The notes beneath the pieces were generated by a model, which saw only the letters and a list, made by a program, of their open reading frames with translations, did no database searches and had not been told where the DNA came from. A stretch of 64,000 bases of DNA, from NCBI RefSeq assembly GCF_000764225.1, contig NZ_JQED01000003.1, positions 431,175 to 495,174 on the forward strand, in the 5' to 3' direction. This stretch comes from Colwellia psychrerythraea (lineage in GTDB: Bacteria; Pseudomonadota; Gammaproteobacteria; Enterobacterales; Alteromonadaceae). A program made the position numbers and the translations under genes. Of this stretch, positions 48,457-55,870 are shown one piece after another (position 1 is the first letter of the stretch; the number at the start of each line of letters is the position of its first letter).

Positions 48457-50046
48457 TTGAAACTATCATTAACTGATTATATTGGCGCTTTTAGCCAAAA
48501 TGAAAATTTGGCTGCCATTGCTGGTATTGGGCGCGGTATAGAGCGAGAAGCATTGCGAATATTACCAGAAGGTAAGTTATCGGATCATGGCCATTATCAT
48601 CAACTCGGTTCAGCGCTGACCCATGGACAAATAACCACTGATTATTCAGAGACTTTACTTGAGTTCATTACGCCAGTTAGTTTTTCTCCCGAGCAAACTA
48701 TCGCACAACTTCAAGATATTCAAAAATATACCTTTGATAATATAGAAGGTGAATTATTATGGCCGATGAGTATGCCTTGCTTTGTTGACGATGCTGAAAA
48801 GATACCTTTAGCGCAGTATGGTAGTTCAAATATTGGTAAAATGAAGACAGTATATCGCCAAGGCTTGAAAAACCGCTATGGCTCTATGATGCAAGTCATC
48901 TCAGGAATACATTTCAATTTTTCATTCTCGCAAGACTTTTGGCAAGTGCAGCAAAGTTTGCACCAATCATCGGGTGAGAAGTCATTACCCCTTGATGACT
49001 TTATTTCTGAACGCTATTTTTCCATTTTAAGAAATTACAAACGCTTTTGTTGGTTAATCCCATACTTATATGGAAGCTCTCCTGCCATCTGTGCATCTTT
49101 CTTACAAGGTAAGGAGCATAAGTTACCATTTAAAAGATCGGCTTTTGGTGCGCTTTACCTTGAGCATGCAACATCATTACGCATGAGTGATTTAGGCTAT
49201 ACCAGCTCAGAGCAATCAGCGCTAAAAATTTGCTATAACAATTTAGCGGATTATGTCGATGGCGTTCAGCAAGCTATTAAACTTAAATCTAATGACTTTG
49301 CCAACATTGGTATAAAGGTTGACGGCCAATACCAACAGCTGAATGATAACGTATTGCAAATTGAAAATGAGCTTTATGCACCTATTCGTCCAAAACGTGT
49401 TGCAAAACCAGGAGAAAAACCTTCTGATGCTCTTGGCAAGCGTGGTGTTGAATACATCGAAGTAAGAGCACTTGATGTTAATCCTTTTTCAGATACTGGT
49501 ATTAGTCTTGAGCAAGTTCACTTCTTAGATATCTTTATAACATTCTGTGCTTTTGTTGATAACAAAGAGTTTGATTGCACGCGCCAGAAAATCCATGAAG
49601 ATAATATGAATGAAGTTGTGCTTCGTGGTCGAGACCCTGAGCTCTTGCTTAGTGATGCCAATTGTTGTGGTGAAGTTAAACTTAAATCGATTCCTGTGTG
49701 GGGTAATGAGTTATTTGAGCAGATGAAGCAGGTTGCCCAGCTGCTAGATAAGTCGTATCAAACCAAAAAATATAGTGAAGCCATTGTGCGTGAGCAAGCT
49801 AAAATTAATGATTCAAGCTTAACTCCTTCTGCACAGCTGTTATCTATTATTCAAAAGCAATCTTTATCTCAGTTTGCCTTAGATAAAGCGAGTGAATATC
49901 AACAAGAAGCAAAAAGTCGTGCTTATCAGTCTTATGACCAAGCGTTTTTTGATGAAAGTGTGCCAGTCTCTCACAAGGCGCAAAAAGATATTGAAGCTGA
50001 CGATAAACTCAATTTCGATGACTTTTTATCAGATTATTTTGCTTAA
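48457..50046 (+). CDS. gshA: Glutamate-cysteine ligase
   Basis: The first enzyme of glutathione synthesis (gamma-glutamylcysteine formation, ATP dependent). The 529-residue product is the proteobacterial type (E. coli 518), with GIGRGIEREALRI and DYSETLLEFITP near the N-terminus, MQVISGIHFNFSF, KRGVEYIEVRALDVNPF and the C-terminal helical part. The start is TTG at 48457 with AGGAAT upstream, and the next in-frame ATG is far inside. No gshB is nearby. It has no terminator on its own strand: the hairpin at 50116 has its T-run on the minus strand. Confidence 0.95.
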   Translation: MKLSLTDYIGAFSQNENLAAIAGIGRGIEREALRILPEGKLSDHGHYHQLGSALTHGQITTDYSETLLEFITPVSFSPEQTIAQLQDIQKYTFDNIEGELLWPMSMPCFVDDAEKIPLAQYGSSNIGKMKTVYRQGLKNRYGSMMQVISGIHFNFSFSQDFWQVQQSLHQSSGEKSLPLDDFISERYFSILRNYKRFCWLIPYLYGSSPAICASFLQGKEHKLPFKRSAFGALYLEHATSLRMSDLGYTSSEQSALKICYNNLADYVDGVQQAIKLKSNDFANIGIKVDGQYQQLNDNVLQIENELYAPIRPKRVAKPGEKPSDALGKRGVEYIEVRALDVNPFSDTGISLEQVHFLDIFITFCAFVDNKEFDCTRQKIHEDNMNEVVLRGRDPELLLSDANCCGEVKLKSIPVWGNELFEQMKQVAQLLDKSYQTKKYSEAIVREQAKINDSSLTPSAQLLSIIQKQSLSQFALDKASEYQQEAKSRAYQSYDQAFFDESVPVSHKAQKDIEADDKLNFDDFLSDYFA

Positions 50047-50108
50047 AAACTAATTGAAAATATTGATATTAATTATGCTGGAAAGAATAAATACGAAGCA
50101 GTTGAGAT

Positions 50109-50226
50109 AAAAAAAGCGCGTCAAGACGACGCGCCGGTTATTTAAGCAAACAAAACTTAAATCAAATGAAAGCAATCCAGGGAAGAATGTTTCATTAAAT
50201 AAGAGGACTAAATTATTAATAAGTTC
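50109..50226 (-). ncRNA. Candidate small RNA 1 (most diverged copy)
   Basis: Minus-strand layout: GAAC (50226-50223), 17-bp spacer, CTCTTA (50205-50200), an RNA body of roughly 85 nt containing TTCCC, then the perfect 7-bp stem GCGCGTC/GACGCGC (50134-50116, loop GTCTT on this strand) and seven T. The stem sequence differs from the other copies but pairs perfectly. No protein is encoded. Confidence 0.55.
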
Positions 50227-50423
50227 ACTTTATTTACAATATTTTCACTCCCATATATCCCCCGCCAGAAAAATTCATTTAAATCGCATAGTTAAACCTA
50301 TTTCGGAAATAAATTATATTTGATTGATGCAACAAGCTACTTATCTAAGTGATATGACTCATGAAATGCTATGACTGACGAGAAAAAATATTGTGGTTAT
50401 ACAGCCATAATGAATTTTTAGGC

Positions 50424-50532
50424 AAAAAAAAGCGCCCAACTACAAATAGAGGACGCATAAAACATGAAATATTACTAATAACTAGGGAATAACATAACTG
50501 TTAAGTAAGAGTGCGAGTTTGCAGTTTAGTTC
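50424..50532 (-). ncRNA. Candidate small RNA 2
   Basis: Minus strand: GAAC (50532-50529), 17-bp spacer, CTCTTA (50511-50506), conserved TTAACAGTTATGTTATTCCC, TTTCATGTT, then a GCGTCC/GGGCGC hairpin (50456-50432, one mismatch) followed by eight T. Predicted RNA about 75 nt. Confidence 0.58.
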
Positions 50533-50579
50533 ACATTATTTTTAATCTTTTTTTACGTCTACCCTAAATTTTAAAGTTG

Positions 50580-50961
50580 AATGTTTTATTACGCTAAGTG
50601 ATTAATAGCATAGTAGTTATTTGGCAGTCCTTAATTTAGGCATAAAAACGTTAACTACCCATGTTAGAAAGCAGAATGTAAATAACATGAAACGTCACTA
50701 AAAAGGGCGGAATAACATTACTGTTATTTGGCAGTACTAAAAATTAGGCAAAAAAAACGCTCAACTAATAAATTGAGCGCATATAACATGAAACGTCACT
50801 AAAAAAGGGCGGAATTACATTACTGTTATTTGGCAGTACTAAAATTTAGGCAAAAAAACGCTCAACTGCTTATTAAAGACAGCAGAGTGCTTATAACATG
50901 AAACGTCACTAAAAAAGGGCGGAATAACATTACTGTTATTTGGCAGTACTAAAATTTAGGC
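50580..50961. repeat. Tandem promoterless repeat units between small RNAs 2 and 3
   Basis: Three good copies and one partial copy of the unit. On the plus strand each runs: GAAACGTCACT, A-rich, GGGCGGAATAACATTACTG, TTATTTGGCAGTACTAAAAT, TTAGGC, A-run, hairpin CGCTCAA/TTGAGCG or a variant with an added CTGCT/AGCAG stem (50859-50890). Hairpins begin at 50758 and 50859; the leftmost (near 50648) is degenerate. The minus strand carries T-runs after each hairpin, but the GAAC-N17-CTCTTA element is missing. Confidence 0.75.
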
Positions 50962-51060
50962 AAAAAAAAACGCTCAACTAATAAATTGAGCGCATATAAC
51001 ATGAAACACTAAGGGAATAACATAACTGTAAAGTAAGAGGACTATTTTATTAATTAGTTC
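50962..51060 (-). ncRNA. Candidate small RNA 3
   Basis: Minus strand: TTGAAC (GAAC at 51060-51057) behind an AT-rich stretch, 17-bp spacer, CTCTTA (51039-51034), TTTACAGTTATGTTATTCCC, GTGTTTCATGTTATATG, then CGCTCAA/TTGAGCG hairpin (50992-50971) and nine T. Predicted RNA about 65-70 nt. Confidence 0.62.
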
Positions 51061-51104
51061 AAATTATTTTTAAGAAATTTATATATTTCTTTTAACGTTG
51101 TGAA

Positions 51105-51285
51105 ACTTCACTAAAAAGGGCGGAATAACATTGCTGTTATTCCGAGTACTGTTATTTAGAAGTACTAAATTTAGACAAAAAAAACGCTCAACTGCTTATT
51201 AAAGACAGGAGAGCGCATATAACATGAAACGTCACTAAAAAGGGGCGGAATAACATTACTGTTATTTGGCAGTACTAAAATTTAG
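51105..51285. repeat. Promoterless repeat units between small RNAs 3 and 4
   Basis: Two unit copies. In the left one the internal stem is fully paired, CGGAATAACA/TGTTATTCCG (51121-51144), longer than in the other copies. The right one ends in a hairpin at 51185-51215 in which CGCTC/GAGCG and CTG/CAG both pair around a larger loop. Confidence 0.7.
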
Positions 51286-51287
51286 GC

Positions 51288-51385
51288 AAAAAAAACGCTC
51301 AACTAATAAATTGAGCGCATAAAACATGAAACACTAAGGGAATAACATAACTATTAAGTAAGAGTGTTGTACTGATAAATAGTTC
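51288..51385 (-). ncRNA. Candidate small RNA 4
   Basis: Minus strand: TGGAAC (GAAC at 51385-51382) behind an A/T-rich stretch, 17-bp spacer, CTCTTA (51364-51359), TTAATAGTTATGTTATTCCC, GTGTTTCATGTTTTATG, CGCTCAA/TTGAGCG hairpin (51317-51296) and eight T. This unit is closest to the divergent lipoprotein gene and has the best match to a GGAAC -35. Confidence 0.62.
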
Positions 51386-51515
51386 CAATATTTTTTAAAG
51401 AATTATAAATTATTTTTTTTATCAAATTAAACTGATAATTTTATTGGCAAAAACTGCCATTGATTGACTATTTCTGTCATTATTAATGACAAATTATAAT
51501 AACCGTTATTTGTTT

Positions 51516-52136
51516 ATGTCTTCATGTAAAACAGCATTGTTAACAGCTGCGAGTGTTTTATTACTCTCAAGTTGCGCAACTCCACCGCCGAAAAATCCAG
51601 AGAATATATGCGAGATCTTTCGTGAACACAGGGATTGGTATTTTGCAGCCAAAGATACGCGTGAACGTTGGGGAGTACCAATACATGTGCCTATGAGTAT
51701 GATGTATCAAGAAAGCTCTTTTCGTCATGATGCAACGCCCCCTATGGATTATTTATTTGGTTTTATCCCTTGGGGAAGAGTAAGTAGTGCATATGGCTAC
51801 TCACAGGCTAAAACAATGACGTGGAAAGATTATATTAGGGAAACAGGTAATTCAGGTGCAGATCGTGATGATTTTGATGATGCGATAGATTTTATGGGAT
51901 GGTTTATTTTCAAAACTCAAAAAGTTAACGGCGTATCTAAGTGGGATGCGTATAGTCAGTATCTGAATTATCATGAAGGTTGGGGAGGCTTTAAGCGTAA
52001 AAGTTATAAAAAGAAACCTTGGTTGGTTAAAGTTTCGAGGAAAGTAGATAGCCGTGCTCGACGTTATAGTAGCCAACTAAAAAGTTGTGAAAAAGATTTA
52101 GACCATGGTTGGTTATGGCGATTATTCTTTGGTTAA
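51516..52136 (+). CDS. Lysozyme/transglycosylase-like lipoprotein
   Basis: A lipoprotein whose globular part looks like a lysozyme-fold transglycosylase. With the start at ATG 51516 the signal (SSCKTALLTAASVLLLSSC) has a lipobox LSSC and mature Cys19; an in-frame ATG at 51486 would add ten residues and cannot be excluded. MSMMYQESSF carries the putative catalytic Glu (E-S-x-F as in SLT enzymes), and SSAYGYSQAKTMTWKDY corresponds to the usual G-Y/L-x-Q block. YLNYHEGWGG and a basic C-terminal segment follow. It is probably attached to the inner leaflet of the outer membrane and acts on peptidoglycan (inference). Confidence 0.75.
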   Translation: MSSCKTALLTAASVLLLSSCATPPPKNPENICEIFREHRDWYFAAKDTRERWGVPIHVPMSMMYQESSFRHDATPPMDYLFGFIPWGRVSSAYGYSQAKTMTWKDYIRETGNSGADRDDFDDAIDFMGWFIFKTQKVNGVSKWDAYSQYLNYHEGWGGFKRKSYKKKPWLVKVSRKVDSRARRYSSQLKSCEKDLDHGWLWRLFFG

Positions 52137-52470
52137 AGTGGACAATATTATAAATGCAGAATGACATTATTTAGTCAGCTAATTTATACGTTTAATAATC
52201 CAACAAGGGCATAAAGCTTGCCAATTTGTTAATTTTGCAATGAAATTCGGTAAAGGCTAGGTATGATAACTGCTTCAAGAATAGCTAGCATTTTCATAAA
52301 AAAAATAGAAAAAAAAGTCTGGTTTTTTGTTAAATAATTGTTGAAATAGCTAAAGGCTGCTGTTGATAGGGTTGGCTATTGTTATCCACAGAAATTGTGG
52401 AAAGCTAATGAGGATTGTTGAAACCCTTATTCTGTGGATAACTTTGTGATTAACTTTTATGTTGCCTTAA
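52137..52470. other. Convergent intergenic region with DnaA boxes
   Basis: 334 bp between the 3' ends of the lipoprotein gene and corB. Aside from the DnaA-box cluster at 52381-52442 it holds an A/T-rich run (52300-52345). No strong terminator is visible. Confidence 0.55.
52381..52442. promoter_or_regulatory. Inverted pair of perfect DnaA boxes
   Basis: TTATCCACA on the plus strand at 52382-52390 and on the minus strand at 52433-52441, each an exact consensus DnaA box, inside a 13-bp perfect inverted repeat (GTTATCCACAGAA, 52381-52393 and 52430-52442). A third near-match (CTTTCCACA, minus, 52396-52404) lies between. The location downstream of two convergent genes argues against a promoter role. 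Confidence 0.7.
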
Positions 52471-53757
52471 TTACTCTTCTTCTGGACTTTCATCGATAAA
52501 GTGATCAGGCATAACCCGAACCGTTTTTATCATATTGTCTGCTACGTCAATGATTTCGACAGGGTAACCAGAAATACGTAAGCTAATATTGCTTTGAGGT
52601 ATCTCTTCCAAATACTCGATAATCAAGCCATTAAGGGTTTTAGGGCCATCTGTGGGCAATTGCCATGACATCTCTTTATTAATATCACGAATACTGGCGC
52701 TGCCATCAACTAAATAGCTACCATCAGGCTGCAAGGTTACTTCATCGCTAGTCGTTGGTGTCATGGTAGTGGTGAAGTCACCAACAATTTCTTCAAGTAT
52801 GTCTTCTAACGTCACTAGACCTTGAATATCACCATATTCATCAACGACTAATCCTAAACGTTCTTTAGCATGTTGAAACTTCAATAATTGAATGTTTAAC
52901 GGTGTGCCCTCAGGGATAAAGTATAATTCACGAACTGCTCTGAGTAATGTTGCCTTATTGAACTGACTTTTTGATAACAGTTTTAAGGCATCTCGGGCAT
53001 GGATATAGCCAACAACATCATCGATACTATCTCGGTAGAGTAATACCCGTGTATGGTTAGCTTGAGTTAGCTGTTTTTGTATTTTTTTCCAATCATCGTT
53101 AACGTCAATGCCTACCAACTCACTACGAGGTATCATAATATCTTCAACGGAGACTTTTTCTAAGTCTAAAATACTGACCAGCATATCTTGATCTCGCTGG
53201 TGTAATAAAGCACCTGACTCGTTCACTACGGTTCTTAACTCTTCACTACTTAAGCTATGTTGTTCTCTTTGCTCTGCATTGATGCCTAAAACCATCAAAA
53301 AGCCATTGGTGATCCAATTGACAACAACGACAAGTGGGAAAAGTAATTTCAGTAAAAGTGTTAATATAATGGAGCTGGGAAAGGCTATTTTTTCAGGATA
53401 TAAAGCTGCTAATGTTTTTGGTGTTACTTCTGCGAAAATGAGAATAACCAAGGTTAATACTATAGTGGCAATTAAAATTCCCATATCACCGAATAAGCGT
53501 AAACCAATAACAGTTGCAATAGCTGAAGCTGCGATATTAACTAAATTATTACCGATAAGAATTAAGCCGATAAGGCGATCTGGACGATCGAGTAGTTTGC
53601 TAACTCGTCTAGCACCTTTGTGTTTTTGTTTTTCGAGATGACGCAATCGATATCTATTTAATGACATCATGCCGGTTTCAGAGCCTGAAAAATAGGCCGA
53701 AATCAGTATTAAGATGCCAAGAATGGTAAAGAGCATCTGGGTGGATATACTGTCCAA
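52471..53757 (-). CDS. corB: CNNM/CorC-family transporter CorB
   Basis: A 428-residue integral membrane protein (E. coli YfjD/CorB), implicated in Mg/Co homeostasis. An N-terminal CNNM (DUF21) domain has about four membrane helices (about 7-30, 60-85, 90-112, 125-150) and the SAYFSGSETGMMSLNRYRLRHL signature. Two CBS domains follow (about 200-330; ILDLEKVSVEDIMIPRSEL, VDEYGDIQGLVTLEDILEEIVGDF) and then a CorC_HlyC C-terminal domain (about 345-420). It lies 100 bp after corE on the same strand, in the conserved corB-corE-ffh neighbourhood. Confidence 0.9.
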   Translation of the reverse strand: MDSISTQMLFTILGILILISAYFSGSETGMMSLNRYRLRHLEKQKHKGARRVSKLLDRPDRLIGLILIGNNLVNIAASAIATVIGLRLFGDMGILIATIVLTLVILIFAEVTPKTLAALYPEKIAFPSSIILTLLLKLLFPLVVVVNWITNGFLMVLGINAEQREQHSLSSEELRTVVNESGALLHQRDQDMLVSILDLEKVSVEDIMIPRSELVGIDVNDDWKKIQKQLTQANHTRVLLYRDSIDDVVGYIHARDALKLLSKSQFNKATLLRAVRELYFIPEGTPLNIQLLKFQHAKERLGLVVDEYGDIQGLVTLEDILEEIVGDFTTTMTPTTSDEVTLQPDGSYLVDGSASIRDINKEMSWQLPTDGPKTLNGLIIEYLEEIPQSNISLRISGYPVEIIDVADNMIKTVRVMPDHFIDESPEEE

Positions 53758-53785
53758 AAAGGTAATTTCCTTTTCTAAGGGGTAA

Positions 53786-53826
53786 AAAATAAAGTCACAC
53801 TGCTAGCTTATACTAGCAGTGTGACT
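53786..53826 (-). terminator. Strong hairpin between corE and corB
   Basis: A perfect 14-bp stem AGTCACACTGCTAG/CTAGCAGTGTGACT with a 6-nt loop; on the minus strand TTTATTTTTT follows. It would end or attenuate the corE transcript before corB. Confidence 0.78.
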
Positions 53827-53856
53827 GCGACAAGAGTGGCGATAAATAGTGATTAT

Positions 53857-54654
53857 TTATAAAATAAATTCTTTAACGAATCGGCTGCCAAAATAAGCGA
53901 GAGTTAGTAAAGCACTGGCACTCACCATTAATACTAGTACTCTGTGACCACGCCAACCTTTTTCAAAATGTCCCCAAAGAATTAAACCATAAATGGCAAA
54001 TGACAGCAGTGATAGTATTGTTTTATGCGCATTTTCTTTCGCTAAAAAACCATCTAAAAAAACAAAACCAATGATTTGGCTGATAAATAGGATTGCAGTG
54101 CCGACGGTTAATATACTAAAAAGCTGCTTTTCCACTTGCATAAGCGGCGGTAAATGAGCCACTGCGGTCAAGTTTTTACTTTTGAGTTTCAAATTGATAT
54201 AGGTCACTTGGAACGCATATAAAGTCGCGATAATTAAAACACAATAAGCAACTAGGGCGAAAGTGATGTGGCTTAGTAAAATAACTTTTTCTACTACTAA
54301 TGGAATAGAGTCAATCGGTGGAATAAAAAGAATGACTAATTGCCATAACCCCGTGAATCCATATATTACTGGCAGTAATAAATTCACTTTAAAGCGCAAT
54401 GATACTAAGGTAACGGTTATGGTAATAATGAGGCTAACTAAGGATATTACATTGGGTAAATTAAAGTTAATTGTGTCTTGAGAGAAAAATAACAAACCGT
54501 CATTAAAACTATGCACAATGATAGCCGCTGCAGCTAAACTTAAAACTAAGGTGATATTCGGTCCTTTAGGATGGAATAATCGTGTAACGATTGCCAGTGT
54601 AGCAAGTATATAAAGCAAGAATGCTAAACTTGAACCTATAACCAAAAAATTCAC
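53857..54654 (-). CDS. corE: CcsA-like inner-membrane protein CorE/YpjD
   Basis: A 265-residue protein with eight predicted membrane helices, of the cytochrome c assembly (CcsA/CcmC-like) fold family, orthologous in position and length to E. coli YpjD (CorE), which has been linked to Mg/Co homeostasis with CorB. The family segments AYCVLIIATLYAFQVTYINLKLK and YGLILWGHFEKGWRGHRVLVLMV are clear; the Trp-rich haem motif of true CcsA is absent. Next to ffh in E. coli; here a metal permease gene intervenes. Confidence 0.87.
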   Translation of the reverse strand: MNFLVIGSSLAFLLYILATLAIVTRLFHPKGPNITLVLSLAAAAIIVHSFNDGLLFFSQDTINFNLPNVISLVSLIITITVTLVSLRFKVNLLLPVIYGFTGLWQLVILFIPPIDSIPLVVEKVILLSHITFALVAYCVLIIATLYAFQVTYINLKLKSKNLTAVAHLPPLMQVEKQLFSILTVGTAILFISQIIGFVFLDGFLAKENAHKTILSLLSFAIYGLILWGHFEKGWRGHRVLVLMVSASALLTLAYFGSRFVKEFIL

Positions 54655-54769
54655 TTAAAACCCCTAAAAAAACTGAAAATATGCATTAAAAAATTGATTC
54701 TATCAGATAATATCTTTTGCGCCATGTGATTAGCACAAAGTATTGACTTAAAGTAAAGAAAGCTGAAGC

Positions 54770-55870
54770 TTATTTTATCAATAAGCGCCTTAATGGCTTT
54801 ATTGATAAAAAGGCTATGAGTGCCGCACAACTTAAGCCAAACCATTCGGGTAAAAGTTCATGGCTATGCTTCATTTGATCACTAATGCTGATATCATAAA
54901 AACTCAATGAAAAATCGAGTAATAATGCGAAACCAATTGCACACAGCGCCACACCAAGTAGGTATCTAATCAGTACCGCAGTTCCCATCTCATGGCGAAT
55001 AACGCCTAAAGTTGAAATATTAGTTGCAGGGCCTGCCATCATAAACACTAAGGCTGTCCCTGGTGATAACCCTGCCATAATAAACCCTGCTGCAATAGGA
55101 GTTGAAGCAGTGGCGCAAATATACATGGGAATTGATATCAAAATCATCAATAGCATAGCGGGTAAACCGCTGCCATAACTTAATAGAAACTCTTGAGGTA
55201 AAAAAGTTCGCACTATTGAAGCAAAAATTAAACCAATTAACAGCCATATAATTATATCGTCGATCAGTTTAGTTGCCGCATAATAAACCCCTTGTTTGGT
55301 TTTGCTGACAAAGGCGTTTTCAGTCATGACAGGCGTAGCTTTTTTATTGCCACAACAAGACGATGTGCTTTTAGTTGTCTCTTCTATTTTTACTTTTTCT
55401 TGATTACCGCAGCATCCTGTCTTTTTGTTTTGTTGCTGAGTTGCAACTGTTTTTTTCTCTTCATCTTTAATTGTCGCAACTAATAATCCGGTAATGATTG
55501 CAGACATAATTGCAGCAATGGGTCGATAAACAGCAAATACAGGGCCGAGTAATGCGTAGGATACCGATACTGAATCAATGCCTGTTTCTGGTGTTGCGAC
55601 TAAAAATGAAGACGTTGCAGAAGGTGAAGCGCCACTTCTCCTTAGCTCTGTTGCCACAGGAATAACTCCGCAAGAACAAAGAGGTAGTGGTGCGCCAATA
55701 AGTGCTGCTTTTATGATGGCAAGTTTTCCTTGGCCTAAATGTTTACTCAATACTTTACTAGGCACCCAAGCCTTCATTAGCCCAGCAATTAATAATCCTA
55801 ATAATAGCCAAGGGCTGGCTTCAGCACTTAAGTTGAGAAAATTTATTGTTAAGGCGGTTAGCTGTTCCAT
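54770..55870 (-). CDS. SO_0444-type Cu/Zn efflux permease (DUF318)
   Basis: A 366-residue permease with about 8-9 membrane helices. It begins FLNLSAEASPWLLLGLLIAGLMKAWVPS and has the invariant cysteine motif GAPLPLCSCGVIPVA near residue 60, the DUF318 signature. A soluble loop (about 130-175) carries two CCG-type cysteine clusters, TGCCGNQ and SSCCGNKK, expected to bind soft metals. The architecture matches the SO_0444 family described in Shewanella as a copper/zinc exporter. The gene interrupts the corE-ffh neighbourhood of other gammaproteobacteria. Confidence 0.82.
   Translation of the reverse strand: MEQLTALTINFLNLSAEASPWLLLGLLIAGLMKAWVPSKVLSKHLGQGKLAIIKAALIGAPLPLCSCGVIPVATELRRSGASPSATSSFLVATPETGIDSVSVSYALLGPVFAVYRPIAAIMSAIITGLLVATIKDEEKKTVATQQQNKKTGCCGNQEKVKIEETTKSTSSCCGNKKATPVMTENAFVSKTKQGVYYAATKLIDDIIIWLLIGLIFASIVRTFLPQEFLLSYGSGLPAMLLMILISIPMYICATASTPIAAGFIMAGLSPGTALVFMMAGPATNISTLGVIRHEMGTAVLIRYLLGVALCAIGFALLLDFSLSFYDISISDQMKHSHELLPEWFGLSCAALIAFLSIKPLRRLLIK

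Larger units (their letters stand above)
50047..51485. other. 1.4-kb non-coding repeat region gshA / lipoprotein gene
   Basis: No credible ORF on either strand. The stretch is made of diverged copies of a unit of about 100-112 bp. Each unit has an AATAACA/TGTTATT stem-loop, a GAAACGTCACTAAAAAAGGG-type stretch and a hairpin preceded by A7-A9 (so followed by T7-T9 on the minus strand). Four copies also carry a promoter-like element. I read it as an array of minus-strand small RNA genes plus promoterless copies (see separate entries). Confidence 0.65.

Noticed and set aside
50116..50134. gshA terminator
   Set aside because: The hairpin is strong, but its T-run is on the minus strand; the plus strand continues CGGTTATTT, so it does not fit gshA.
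50430..51360. CRISPR array
   Set aside because: Units are about 100 bp or more, diverged from each other, contain hairpins with T-runs, and have no short constant repeat alternating with unique spacers; no cas genes nearby.
50430..51360. Integron attC sites (cassette array)
   Set aside because: There are palindromes of about 100-bp period, but no cassette ORFs between them, no core GTTRRRY sites at unit ends and no integrase.
52381..52442. Replication origin
   Set aside because: Only two or three DnaA boxes, no dnaA/dnaN/gidA-type neighbours and no 13-mer unwinding repeats; more likely an accessory DnaA site.
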